From Symsagittifera roscoffensis (lineage: Eukaryota; Xenacoelomorpha; Acoela; Convolutidae), in NCBI RefSeq assembly GCF_963678635.1, contig NC_087070.1:4066539-4126538 (forward strand): DNA of 60,000 bases. The letters run 5' to 3'. A model generated the notes under the pieces. The model did no database searches and was not told the DNA's origin. It was given only the letters and a program-made list of their open reading frames with translations. The position numbers and the translations under genes were made by a program. Below, piece after piece: positions 34,301 to 43,036 of this stretch (position 1 is its first letter; each line of letters begins with the position of its first letter).

Positions 34301-37300
34301 AATGGGTCGGATAATATATCATTTTGAAGCCCTTTCAGTCGTGTTTTGAACGACATTAACAATGTCCAAAACTTTTTTCCAAGGTCGAGAAAAACCGGTT
34401 TGAAATTTATGCTTTTTCGTCTAACTTCGAGCAATTAAAGCAAGTAAGCATGCTTATTTAGGCCTAAATTAGGCCGTTTATAATAGCTTATTTATTCTTA
34501 ATAGATTTACTTCAACATAATTAGTTTTTGGAGTTTTATCAACGCCATTTTGAGCATCAAAAACTTCAAGAACTGAACAAATGTTTGCAAAAAACTGAAA
34601 AAACATTTTGCTTTTTTGTTTTTTTTATTCGTTTTCCTCAAAAACTGTTTTACAGTTTGCAAATTTTACCATGGCTGTCGAATATGCCTAAGTTTTAGCT
34701 TTTTGGTTATTCTTTTTATCACACAAAACAGTAAAAACGACAAAAAATGAAAGAAAAGTTTTTTAAGACTACGGTCGGAATATTATGTGGTACTTGCACG
34801 GTGACAGGCTATCCTTGTTTTGAGAAACGATGATTGCATTAGGTGAAGTTATTAAAGAAGAAATTAACTTGTGAGGCCTCTCATCAAATTTCGTCCGAAA
34901 AACGGGAAACCATAGCCAATAGACAGTTGGTAAAGAGTCAATGAACGCAACTAAAAAAAACACTGACTTGTTTTTTGAGAAAATCTCAACTTTCTAATTA
35001 AAAAAAAAGACAAAAAAGAATTGATTTATTTTCTGAAAAAATCTCAACTTTCGAAAAAAATCAGATGGCCTGAAAGCTCTTTGAATAATTTAGGATTGAC
35101 TTTTTTTGATAAAATTAATCCATTTTGAGAAAACTGAATCAATAGAAAAAACTTTCATTTCGCTGGGAAAACTGATAATCAAGTTCTGTTTTCGAATATG
35201 GAGTCGATCACGTTTTTCATGACTTTCACGCTTTCGCTGTTCGAAAGTGGAGCTTGCCTTCCAAGGAAATGAACTTAAACAGACAAACCGCGAAAGACAT
35301 ACTTTGAGCCTGAACAAGTTTTAAAACTTTTCCTGAAAAAACATAGCCAATCGAAGATTGGAAAAGAGCAATGAACGCAAGAAAGCAAAAAAAACGACTT
35401 TTTTTTGAAAAAATCTAAAATTTCGAAATTCAAAAAAAAGTGGCCCTTTAAGTTCTTTGAATTTCTAGAACGATTTATGATTGGCGCTTTTTGATAAGAT
35501 TCACCCAACTTGAGAAAACTGGATCAACAGGTAAAGTTTTTATTCCGCTGGAAATCTAAAAATTAAATTCAAACTTCGAAAGTAGAGATCGTTCACGTTT
35601 TTTTGCACCATTTCCCTTTTAGTTTTTGGAGAGTGCTATTTACTTCACTTTCAGCAAATGAATTTCAGTTGAGTTCAAAAAGTGCAGATGCACCTAAAAG
35701 CATTCATAAATGCATTAATATGTATGAATGCACATCTGTAGTTATTAGAGACTTCTAAAACTTTTCCTGAAAAAACTTTTAAAATCAGCAAGATCTATAT
35801 AAGAGTGTTCACTAAGTTCATTACTCAAAATCATCGCGACCTATATAAGAGTCAGAACTACGTTCATTGACTCTTTAAAAAATTCGAATAGTTTTTTTTC
35901 TCGAAACGTGACAATTTTTTTGATTATTTTTTAAAGAATCCCAATCAGCAACTAGGGCTTTAATATGATAGTAGATTTTCACTGAGGTTGTCAAAATTGG
36001 CTAAAAATGATACTGCACCATGGTTCCTTCCAGTGAGTTTCAGTGGCGTGGTGGGAACAATGAAATTGGGCATTATGGTAAACTTACTATATTATTCATG
36101 ACATTGGTGGCGTGTGACACAGCCGAATACACGGATGGCCAAAAAAATTCACTTCAATGGCAAGTAACAAACGCTTGCTCCGATCGATGTGAACACATTC
36201 CCCAAGAGTAATTTTGTGCGCCAAATTAAGTATTAGCAATGAAGCTTTGCATCATTTTTTTCGGCTAACAGGTAACGATTTTCACTATCGCTGTGCTGGG
36301 CTGTATGCGTGTACACAATCATGAACAGTTAGTGTCTTGGTACTGAACAGCCTGCGACACTTAACACCCTGATGAACTTATCTGCCTATTTTGAAATCTG
36401 ATATTGATTCAAGTTTCCCAGACTAATTTATTTATATTGAAATTTTTGCGATTTCTTTGAGGTTTTAAAAATCAATTCCGATAAGTTATTTTCTTAGTCT
36501 ATCATTCGGGACCCGCCAACTATCTCTAAGGTTGCCGTATATCCCATGACATCACATATACAGCTAAATTATGCGTATTCAATAACCGAGTCGGTGTAAG
36601 TGCTTTACAGCCGAGCCTGTCGCGACTGGTCTAGTAGGGACTCAAAGTGTTTTGCAATAAGACCAAAGCTTTAAAACACTTAATTCATAAACCTGTACTC
36701 GTCTAATTGATTAGTTCGGCCATAAAGCAATTAACAACGAGCCAGCCAACAGCCAATAAGAGAACAACCAATAAGTTTACTTATTTTAAACGAAAGACAC
36801 TCAACGATTAAACCCAAGCGTTGATGGTATTGACGGTGGGGAGTAAAATTACGTGGATACGTTGAAAAACTGTTCATATAAATACTGTTTAATACACGTA
36901 CCAGAAGGGATGACTATTTTGACTCTGTCTCCGACATTCTTCTGAGGTTGACATTGGTGGATGACTCGGAGGTATATGTGGGTGAATATAGCAACTTGGC
37001 CCATAATCCGCACCCAATTGGTCGAGTTGGCAGAGGTCAGGTTGAATTCATCAGCTGCGAAAATAGATGATGGGATCAAGTCAACGCCCCTTTCGAGTGG
37101 TAGGGTTAGGGGTGTTAACTAGGTTATAAGTCGGAACTTTACTCCATGAAACCAGACTGGGATATTTGACACACAACACTACAGTTTAAATTCGAATTAA
37201 ACAGAGGGATGGCAGGAAAATAGGCTTTTAAATTTAAATAGGCGCAGAGGCGGATCTAAGATTTTCTCGAGGGTGACGGGCCGGTTTGATTGGACGGAGA

Positions 37301-38810
37301 CTTTCTGCAATTTGAACCTTCTGCCATGAGAAAGACTAACTCAGCGTTTTGTCTGCGAAGAGATCCAGATACACCAAATCCAGGTCATCGCACGATCCCT
37401 GCACTTGGAAGCAGTGCACATTATCATCCGGACACGTGGTCATCTGCAGTCTCTGGAAAGGAGTGATCTGGGATCCAGAAGGGAAGCCCACAAACACGTT
37501 CACAAATGGCAGACCTAAAACGGCGACGCAACATTACGTATACATTTCATAATGTATTGGACAATTAAAAGTGATGCATTCCGTGCCTACTAGAGTTAGT
37601 TTTGGCACTTGCATCTTGGTGGTAGTATCCGAGCCATGTTTAAAAGCACGGACCAATTCCAGGCCTAGTTCAATTTTTTCGGCTATCGGAGTATTCTGCT
37701 ATATACGTGGCCACCGTCTGCATCACTTTCTCGGTCTTTAAAGTTGTTCACCTTTTAGGGCCTCAATCGCAGCACTTCCTGTATCGCCAGTGGTGCAAAT
37801 CAGAACATTGCTCTTCTTTTGTTTAACATCTTTTTCCCAATGATATTTTTTCTTCGTGCAATAGTTCATATACTGACCGACTATCTGCATACTATCCGAC
37901 GTCAAATTCAAACTGGTTTCTGCTGTATGATATTAACACTTTCCTTTTTCATTTCGACATTCATCAGAGCGTAAGAAGTTTCAGAAAATATCATCTCAAT
38001 TTTAGAAAAACTGAACTGAAAACACCTGATATATTCGCTTTTCAATCACTAATGATGCTGAAATTTACGCAGCAACACATTACCTTGTAAAAAGTGTTAA
38101 AAAAACGTATGTATCCTACTTGCAGATTGAATTTGCGCCTGTAGTCTTTGAAGACCAAAGATGGTGAATGATACGCTTCTGCTCGGAACAATCGACACTT
38201 CTTTTCACCAGACTCCATGTCTAGTTCTACTCCCATGTCGACCACTGGAATGTAATCTGGATGGAACTTCTCTGGCTTCAGACCTTCTTCCACTAAGTAC
38301 TTCAGATCCGAGGCAGGAACTTCATCTGTGGATATGAATTGAGATGCAATGTATTCGGCTATCGTCACAAATGAAGCATCCTATAAAAACCAACGTCACA
38401 ACATAGTTTTTATCGGAACATAGAATCCAAATCTATGAAAAAAGCAATACGCTCAGAGTATTGATGACATTTGAAACAATTAACTCATAGAAATATGATA
38501 ATATTTATCATTTCAAACAAGCATCGTGGACCAATAAACTGTTCAATATTTTCAATCAAAAAAAAATATATATCACCACTGTTCTATCATTTTACCGTTT
38601 TCATTTTTCGTTAGAATCAATTCTTTGAAAAAATTAGTTATGAAAACTCGACAAGTAAACCTCAAGTTCCATTAATCGATCGTTGTTCAAGGCCTCGACT
38701 GGAACAGTTTGGGGAACGAACACACCCCCAGCAGAAGTGTATCCACCTTGGAGGAGGGCAGTCTCAAAAGACACATCTGACACAGTGCCACAGGTGCTTT
38801 TGTATCTCAT
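28387..38810 (-). CDS. THNSL2: Threonine synthase-like PLP enzyme (THNSL2-like)
   Basis: Fold-type II PLP enzyme of the threonine-synthase family; the mouse THNSL2 homologue is known as a phospho-lyase on threonine/homoserine phosphate. Nine exons, in order of transcription: 38661-38810, 38120-38380, 37752-37884, 37341-37514, 36902-37054, 32275-32385, 31465-31646, 28908-29132 and 28387-28659. All phases close, giving 553 residues (human about 484). Visible landmarks: start MRYKSTCG; Schiff-base lysine in FKD at about Lys128; phosphate loop TTGDTGSAA at 168-176; QMTT at about 205; cofactor-phosphate loop PSGACGN at 289-295; CPHTA at about 448; and a C-terminal ATAHPDKF segment. THNSL1 is excluded because its N-terminal shikimate-kinase-like part is absent. 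Exon 8 carries a Ser/Asn-rich insertion of about 27 residues near 417-443. The H-G-P-T of the family is H-S-P-S here. The start in exon 1 is the only ATG in frame. Identification is sure; the exon 3 acceptor (TATGCAG) is inferred from family spacing. Confidence 0.93.
28660..28907. other. THNSL2 intron 8
   Basis: Simple AT-rich intron with GT and AG ends and no recognised repeat. Confidence 0.5.
29369..29433 (-). repeat. SINE tail hairpin, copy in THNSL2 intron
   Basis: On the minus strand GCGAAGC-TCC-GTTTCGC-CTCTGT ends at 29369; one pair is a G-T wobble. R1 follows directly to the right. Confidence 0.65.
29434..30172 (+). repeat. R1 repeat
   Basis: Begins CATCAAACAGACAGTTTGG, AAAAGAGTC and ends TACGTTCATGACTCTTA. 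The interior is longer than in other copies, with an unrelated stretch at about 29465-29860. The TATA box is lost. Confidence 0.7.
30571..31006 (+). repeat. R1 repeat, nearly complete
   Basis: Runs from CAGCCAACAGACAGTTGG and AAAAGAGTCAAAAAACGC to CCTATATAAAGGTC, CACTCATGGACTCTTA. At about 436 bp it is one of the most compact full copies. It lies in THNSL2 intron 7. Confidence 0.8.
31160..31232 (-). repeat. tRNA-like SINE head, family B relative
   Basis: The minus strand has TTTGTCTAGAGGTAACG (box-A-like) and TGTTTGAATCTGA (box-B-like). It lies 155 bp from the end of the R1 copy to its left. Confidence 0.55.
31719..31925. mobile_element. hAT-like MITE
   Basis: A 207-bp element with ends GGCTCTTTTCAGTCCCACC and the inverted GGGTGGGAAATTGAAAGAGCC. 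The flanking 8 bases CTCATTTA (31711-31718) and CTCGTTTA (31926-31933) agree at seven of eight. The interior words TGTCAGCGCGAACAGGTGAAC and AATTTTACGAGG are shared with the copies at 44.2 and 45.7 kb. It sits in THNSL2 intron 6. Confidence 0.85.
32386..33700. other. THNSL2 intron 5, left part
   Basis: At 32640-32735 the word TTAGGGGGAGAAAAAA is repeated three to four times (imperfect minisatellite). Otherwise AT-rich with no recognised gene; an open frame at 33244-33441 is unsupported. Confidence 0.45.
33710..34250 (+). repeat. R3 repeat, unit 1 of a head-to-tail pair
   Basis: Ordered words: AAATCAGGTACAACAATC, TTATCGGAAAGGGT, GCCATTTCAGTCGTG, AAACCGGTTTGAAA, TTCGAGCAAATAAAAC, TTTTTGGAGTTTTG and the end GACTATGGTCGGAACATTC. 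An 85-codon open frame inside is not conserved in the second unit, so it is not a gene. Confidence 0.7.
34251..34810 (+). repeat. R3 repeat, unit 2
   Basis: Same ordered words as the unit directly to the left, ending GACTACGGTCGGAATATT. R1 begins about 100 bp further on. Confidence 0.7.
34911..35340 (+). repeat. R1 repeat, right end lost
   Basis: Begins CATAGCCAATAGACAGTTGG, TAAAGAGTCAATGAACGC and runs to TTTTCCTGAAAA, where the next R1 starts without its own spacer. The TATA-box end was lost in the fusion. Confidence 0.75.
35342..35875 (+). repeat. R1 repeat with doubled right end
   Basis: Begins CATAGCCAATCGAAGATTGG, where the small hairpin is kept by changed but still complementary bases (CCAATC/GATTGG). 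It ends twice: CTATATAAGAGTG...TTCATTACTC at about 35791-35827, then CTATATAAGAGTC...TTCATTGACTCTT at about 35841-35875. Confidence 0.75.
35876..36901. other. THNSL2 intron 5, right part
   Basis: No recognised repeat over most of this stretch. A more GC-balanced patch at 36020-36120 with AG- and GT-flanked sequence was considered as an extra exon, but it does not fit the enzyme. Confidence 0.4.
37245..37290 (-). repeat. Isolated SINE tail (GATCCGCCTCTG type)
   Basis: The minus strand ends CTTAGATCCGCCTCTG, the same tail as the SINE at 27619-28022. It lies in THNSL2 intron 4, with the head not visible. Confidence 0.6.
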
Positions 38811-39385
38811 ATTCAAAATATGACAGACTTGGACTTTTCTCTAATTCAATTGATATTCATCTTGATTATTCTTTCATTGACGATTTCATTAAGTCTGGAG
38901 AAATGAGGAGCGTTTTTAATTTGGTTGCTATGCTGACCACATTCAAAAAGCTGCTAAAAGCTTCTCAAATTAATGTCGTTTTTTTGTTCGTGGTGTGATG
39001 AAAACACTAAATCAAAGGGTAGAACGTTAGTTAGTTAGACATTATAGACATCTGTTTTCGAGAATGATCAAAAATAAAAAGAAGAAAAATTTTAAAATAC
39101 TTCTAATTTTCTTGAAGAAAAATATTCTATTGCCACAGTAGCTATAAATGAAGTGTCCAAAAACATATTTTTTTTCGCAATAAAACAGTTTTTCCCTACT
39201 TAAAAAAAATTTATGTTGTAAGACCTACTCTTTAGTTTTCAAACCGTTTATTTTCGATGATAGGAAAACTTTATAATGTCGTTCGAATCACGACTGAAAT
39301 ATCTTTCATATATGATATATCACGATCCAGTCCGATGATTATTAGTGGTACCTGATTTTGCAAGGGGAAACAAAAACTAAAACAC
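38811..39385 (-). repeat. Upstream region of THNSL2 with an R3 repeat
   Basis: From about 38935 to 39385 the minus strand follows the R3 order (GGTCGGAA-like end at left, AAACGGTTTGAAAAC, TTTCAGTCGTGATTCGAACGAC, ATCGGACTGGATC). It begins about 125 bp upstream of the gene's start codon. Confidence 0.55.
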
Positions 39386-39737
39386 AATCGAAGACTGAGC
39401 TCTTCTCCATTTTCAACGTTCGGAACAAAAATTTATACAATCACCGGAAATCAGAAATACCAAACCATGACAATTTCAAAAACGTAAAATCACTACGTAA
39501 AATCCATTTCAGCTGAAAAAAAAAGAAAGTAAATCTTCTAAAAATGTTAGGAACTGTATTAAGTAAGAGTTATATGTCAATTCGAAGGATCGGCAGTACA
39601 TTCTGCTCCACCAAAAAACTTGCTTTTAATTTCCGGAAAACGACTTTCGTAGAGAATGTGAAATTGCGAAAGCTACAGAAATAAAAATTGCATACAAAGG
39701 TTGAAAACTAAAATACTAGCCAAAAACAAAATGTCAA

Positions 39738-39800
39738 AATAGTTTGAGAAAACTGGATCAATAAGTAATTTTCAAGATCCACTGGGTTACACAGAGGCGA
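39738..39800 (+). repeat. R1 scrap broken by a SINE tail
   Basis: The R1 interior word GAGAAAACTGGATCAATAAG is followed within 40 bp by ACAGAGGCGAAGC, the end of a SINE tail, so the SINE interrupts an older R1. Confidence 0.55.
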
Positions 39801-40060
39801 AGCTGAGCTTTGCACCACATGCGATACAACATTTATAAGATGAGCGCACTATAACGCAAAAGAATTAGCAAACAGAACTTCGAACTAAGTTAGAATTGGA
39901 GGAAGTGGAAAACGAAAATAATAAACAAAAAATGTTTTTTTTTCGTGTTTGAATTTATTTAAGTTTTTCAAAAAGGTCCTAGTGGGGTTGAATTTGCGAA
40001 TTCAAAAAAATTGGTGCCAGAATCTTATTGATCTCAAAGTACTACGGGACATTTTAACAA
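39790..40060 (-). repeat. SINE with conserved hairpin tail
   Basis: The minus-strand tail GCAAAGC-TCA-GCTTCGC-CTCTGT ends at 39791. A weak tRNA-like head lies near 39985-40055 (GAATTCGCAAATTCAACCCC). Confidence 0.5.
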
Positions 40061-40566
40061 AAGAAATCGGTAAATAAGCCGACAGAATTGAAGCCGACAG
40101 CCAATAAGCTGAAACACAGAAACACGCCTGCATAGAATCCCCAATAGCTATCTAAATAGCGTATGCAAAGTAGGAAACTTGGAAACTAAACAGACAAAGC
40201 TTAAAACGACAACCATGAAGCCGAAAACCATCAGTAGACAATTGATATCAAATCTCTATAATTATACATACAGCCCTTTGAGTTCTAGATATGACATCAG
40301 TAGTAATTAGTAGCCAATAGTTAAGTTTGAAATTTCACAAAATTAAGCATGCCAACAGCATCATAAGTGATTCAACGAAATTTGTAGAACTGTTTGTTAA
40401 CCCGAAAAAAGTTTAAATTCCGATTTGATAATGCTTGTTATTCGCAAGCGTAATTAATTAAAAGATATAAAAACTCTCGAGACAAAATCAATCACGTTTA
40501 TTGGAGCGATATCTATTTCGCAACTTAAGAGGGTAATTTGACCTCCATCAACCAAATTATTCTTAA

Positions 40567-40962
40567 TTGAACTTAGAACCCAAAGTCAGACAGCAAAAAA
40601 ATGAAGTTTTCACTTTCGTTTTTAACCATCACAAGTCCCTTTTAAATCACAACCACACAAATCTAGTAACCAAGTTCCTCGCAGAAAACCCTCCCTCTAA
40701 AGTAATTTGTATACAGCCCCCTGAGATCGACCCCACAGAAAAAACTCTCCCCAGAACTTCCCGCTGTAAACTCTGCCAACTCCAGTCTGGTTACAGCCGG
40801 TTTTTAAAAACATACCTCTCCCGACTAGACAACCAAGTTTGCCCAGTATGCCCATACTGTCACCTAGCACCCCACACTAGTTGCCACATTTTCAACTGCC
40901 CCAAGAATCCCTCCCCACTCACTCACGCAGACCTGCGGCTTAGGCCGTTGGAAGTTCCTTAG
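40567..40962 (+). pseudogene. Non-LTR retrotransposon ORF2, C-terminal end
   Basis: A 131-codon frame. Its second half carries the hallmark end of LINE-type ORF2 proteins: LPRTSRCKLCQLQSGYSRFL (residues about 61-80), a C-x2-C-x4-H-x3-H-x3-C knuckle (C95, C98, H103, H107, C111; in words CPYCHLAPHTSCHIFNC), then the NPSPLTHADLRLRPLEV ending. Endonuclease and RT parts are missing, so this is a 5'-truncated copy. Its GC content is higher than its surroundings. The first ~40 residues need not be element-derived. It differs in sequence from the RT fossils at 9-10 kb, so a separate lineage is possible. Confidence 0.8.
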
Positions 40963-41089
40963 CCTGGAGACGAACGAGTCCAACCCGACCATTGTGGGGC
41001 TAACGAAAGAAAGACAGCAAAAAAAATCAAATTGGAACCAACTTTTCATACAATATCCTTAAGAAAGTTTCACTTCGGTAGTGAGAGTT
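40963..41089 (+). mobile_element. Probable 3' UTR of the LINE
   Basis: Follows the ORF2 stop directly, keeps the GC-richer composition to about 41010 and then passes into an A-rich stretch (GACAGCAAAAAAAATC). No tail hairpin of the SINE type is present, so this LINE is not an obvious partner of the SINEs. Confidence 0.45.
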
Positions 41090-41576
41090 TCACTCTGACC
41101 ACATTCGTTGAAAAAATCCAAAAAATCTTTAATTTAGTGTCGTTTCTTGTGCATGGTGTGATGATAAAACTAAGCAAACGCGTGATAAGCTTGTGAATTA
41201 GGCATAATCGACTAGTTGTCTTCAAATATTAATATAAAAGTTTCTTAGTTTATTGCACTAAAAATTTTTAATTTCTGGAAAACTTTTTATTGCCAAGAAA
41301 GCGCTAAATTAAGCTTCCAAATTCAGTTTTCCTCTTAGTAAAATCAACTTTTTTTTGCAGCCTGAATAGCATATTTTCACAGACACGAATGTTATTCAAT
41401 TGCTTTACTCGCTCGAAATTAGACTTAACTTTCAAACCGGTTTATTCGAGACAGGGAGGACTTTTTGACATTTTCTATTGTCGTTCGAATCATGTCTGTA
41501 AGGGCTTTAGAATTTTATTTCACTCGACCTATTCCGAAGATTATTTGTGATAACTAATTTTGCGAGGAAAACAAAA
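41090..41576 (-). repeat. R3 repeat, minus orientation
   Basis: Words TCTGACCACATTCG at the left, TTTCAAACCGG, TCGTTCGAATCATG and CGACCTATTCCGAAGATTA at the right match the complement of the 33.7 kb copies. R1 starts at its right edge. Confidence 0.65.
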
Positions 41577-42085
41577 CATAGCCAACGAAAAATTGGAAAA
41601 GAGTAATGAACGCACGGAAACTGACTTGTGAACGCACGGAAACTAATGAACGCACGAAAACTGGAAAAAACCGACTTGTTTTTTCAAAAACCTTCAACTT
41701 CTGAATTTCGAAAAAAATAGATGGCCTTAACGCTCTTTGAAATTGTAGAACATTTTATCATGGACACTTCAATGTTAAAATTAACCCAAATTGAGAAAAC
41801 TGGATCAATAGTTTCAACTTTTATTTCGCTGAGAAATCTAATATATAATTTCCATTTCCGAAATTACAAGTCGACCACGTTTTCCGTGACCTTTAAAATT
41901 TTGCTGTTCAATAGTGGAGTGTGCCTACCATTTAAGAATAAAATGCACTGGTCTTAAAAAAATCACAGGACAAACCGCGAAATCAAAATTGAGCGTGAAC
42001 AAATTTTAAGACTTTTTCCTGAAAAAGAAACATCAAAAGGTCAGCAAGATCTATTTAAGAGTACTCACTACGTTCATTACTCTTA
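41577..42085 (+). repeat. R1 repeat, full length
   Basis: Runs from CATAGCCAACGAAAAATTGG, AAAAGAGTAATGAACGC to TATTTAAGAGTACTCACTACG, TTCATTACTCTTA. The left and right ends share the same loss of one base pair (GTAATGAACG and CGTTCATTAC), so they stay complementary. A small tandem of GAACGCACGGAAACT lies at 41600-41660. Confidence 0.8.
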
Positions 42086-43036
42086 ATCAAAAATACTAAA
42101 AAAAACATATGAATACAAAGTTACTACCAATTTTCAATGAGGGGAACAAGCACTTAAAAACAATTGAAGAGTCTAGCTAGGAAAATATGAGGGCCAATTA
42201 GCTTTCCACAGTTCAATTTGGAATAATTAGTTGAGCTTTGAAATCTTTAATTAGTCGCCGCGCTCAAATAAATCGCATAAAAACTGTGCTGCTTTGGTTA
42301 GAAAAACGTGTCCTGAGCGGATAACACTAATCTTACAAGCACGCCTGTGTAATTAAATCTCTTGTAAATAAATTCTTCTTCTTCTTTCAGTCGTAATTCT
42401 TACGCATATTTCAAAAAATTATTGCTCCCTCGAGAAAAACAGGTCCGAATTTTTTGCGTTTTCTATACTAATTAACCACTAGATTGGATGAGAACAGTTG
42501 TACCCACACTACTTTCAAAGCCCTCTTAACCGAGAGTTTATTTCTGGAGCAATCTTTCTGCGCAGAAAAATAAGTAAATGGGTTAGTGAAACAATTTTTT
42601 TTCACGCATTCGATGATGTGGTCAGAACACTCTGTGCTACTTGTCGTAAAACCGTGAAATTATTTGATTAGTACGAGTCAATTTCACTGAAGATCTAGAA
42701 GGAAAAAACAGTCAATTTCAGATTTCAATAATATTCATGGTAAAATTAAAGTCACCGTCAATATATAAGGCGGTGAACGAATAATAAACTTATATATACA
42801 ATTTAGCCACAAATATTGACTCAAAATCATAATATATTTAATAACTTAAGGATAACATTCGAAATACATAAAATATTGAAATGATTCGTATATGTTTAGC
42901 GATGATTAGCACACTTGGTTCTGTAATATCTGAAAGCCGTTTATATTCTTGACCACAAAGCAATCAAATCAAAACGGACATATTTTCTTTGAGTCGACTG
43001 AAGCAATTATTAGCTAGGTGCATGGACGGGGGTGGT
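42086..43036. other. Spacer 3' of FKBP2
   Basis: No gene is seen. A weak R3 end word (GTGGTCAGAACACTCTGTGC) is at about 42617-42640. The FKBP2 3' untranslated region would start at 43036 and run left. Confidence 0.4.

Noticed and set aside
36020-36211. Possible extra exon or gene in THNSL2 intron 5
   Set aside because: AG and GT flanks exist, but the enzyme's PSG-ACGN loop is already complete across exons 5 and 6, and neither strand gives a recognisable protein.
40963-41050. Hammerhead-type ribozyme after the LINE ORF, prompted by GACGAACGAGTCC and CGAAAG words
   Set aside because: The conserved CTGANGA core is absent and the helices cannot be drawn.
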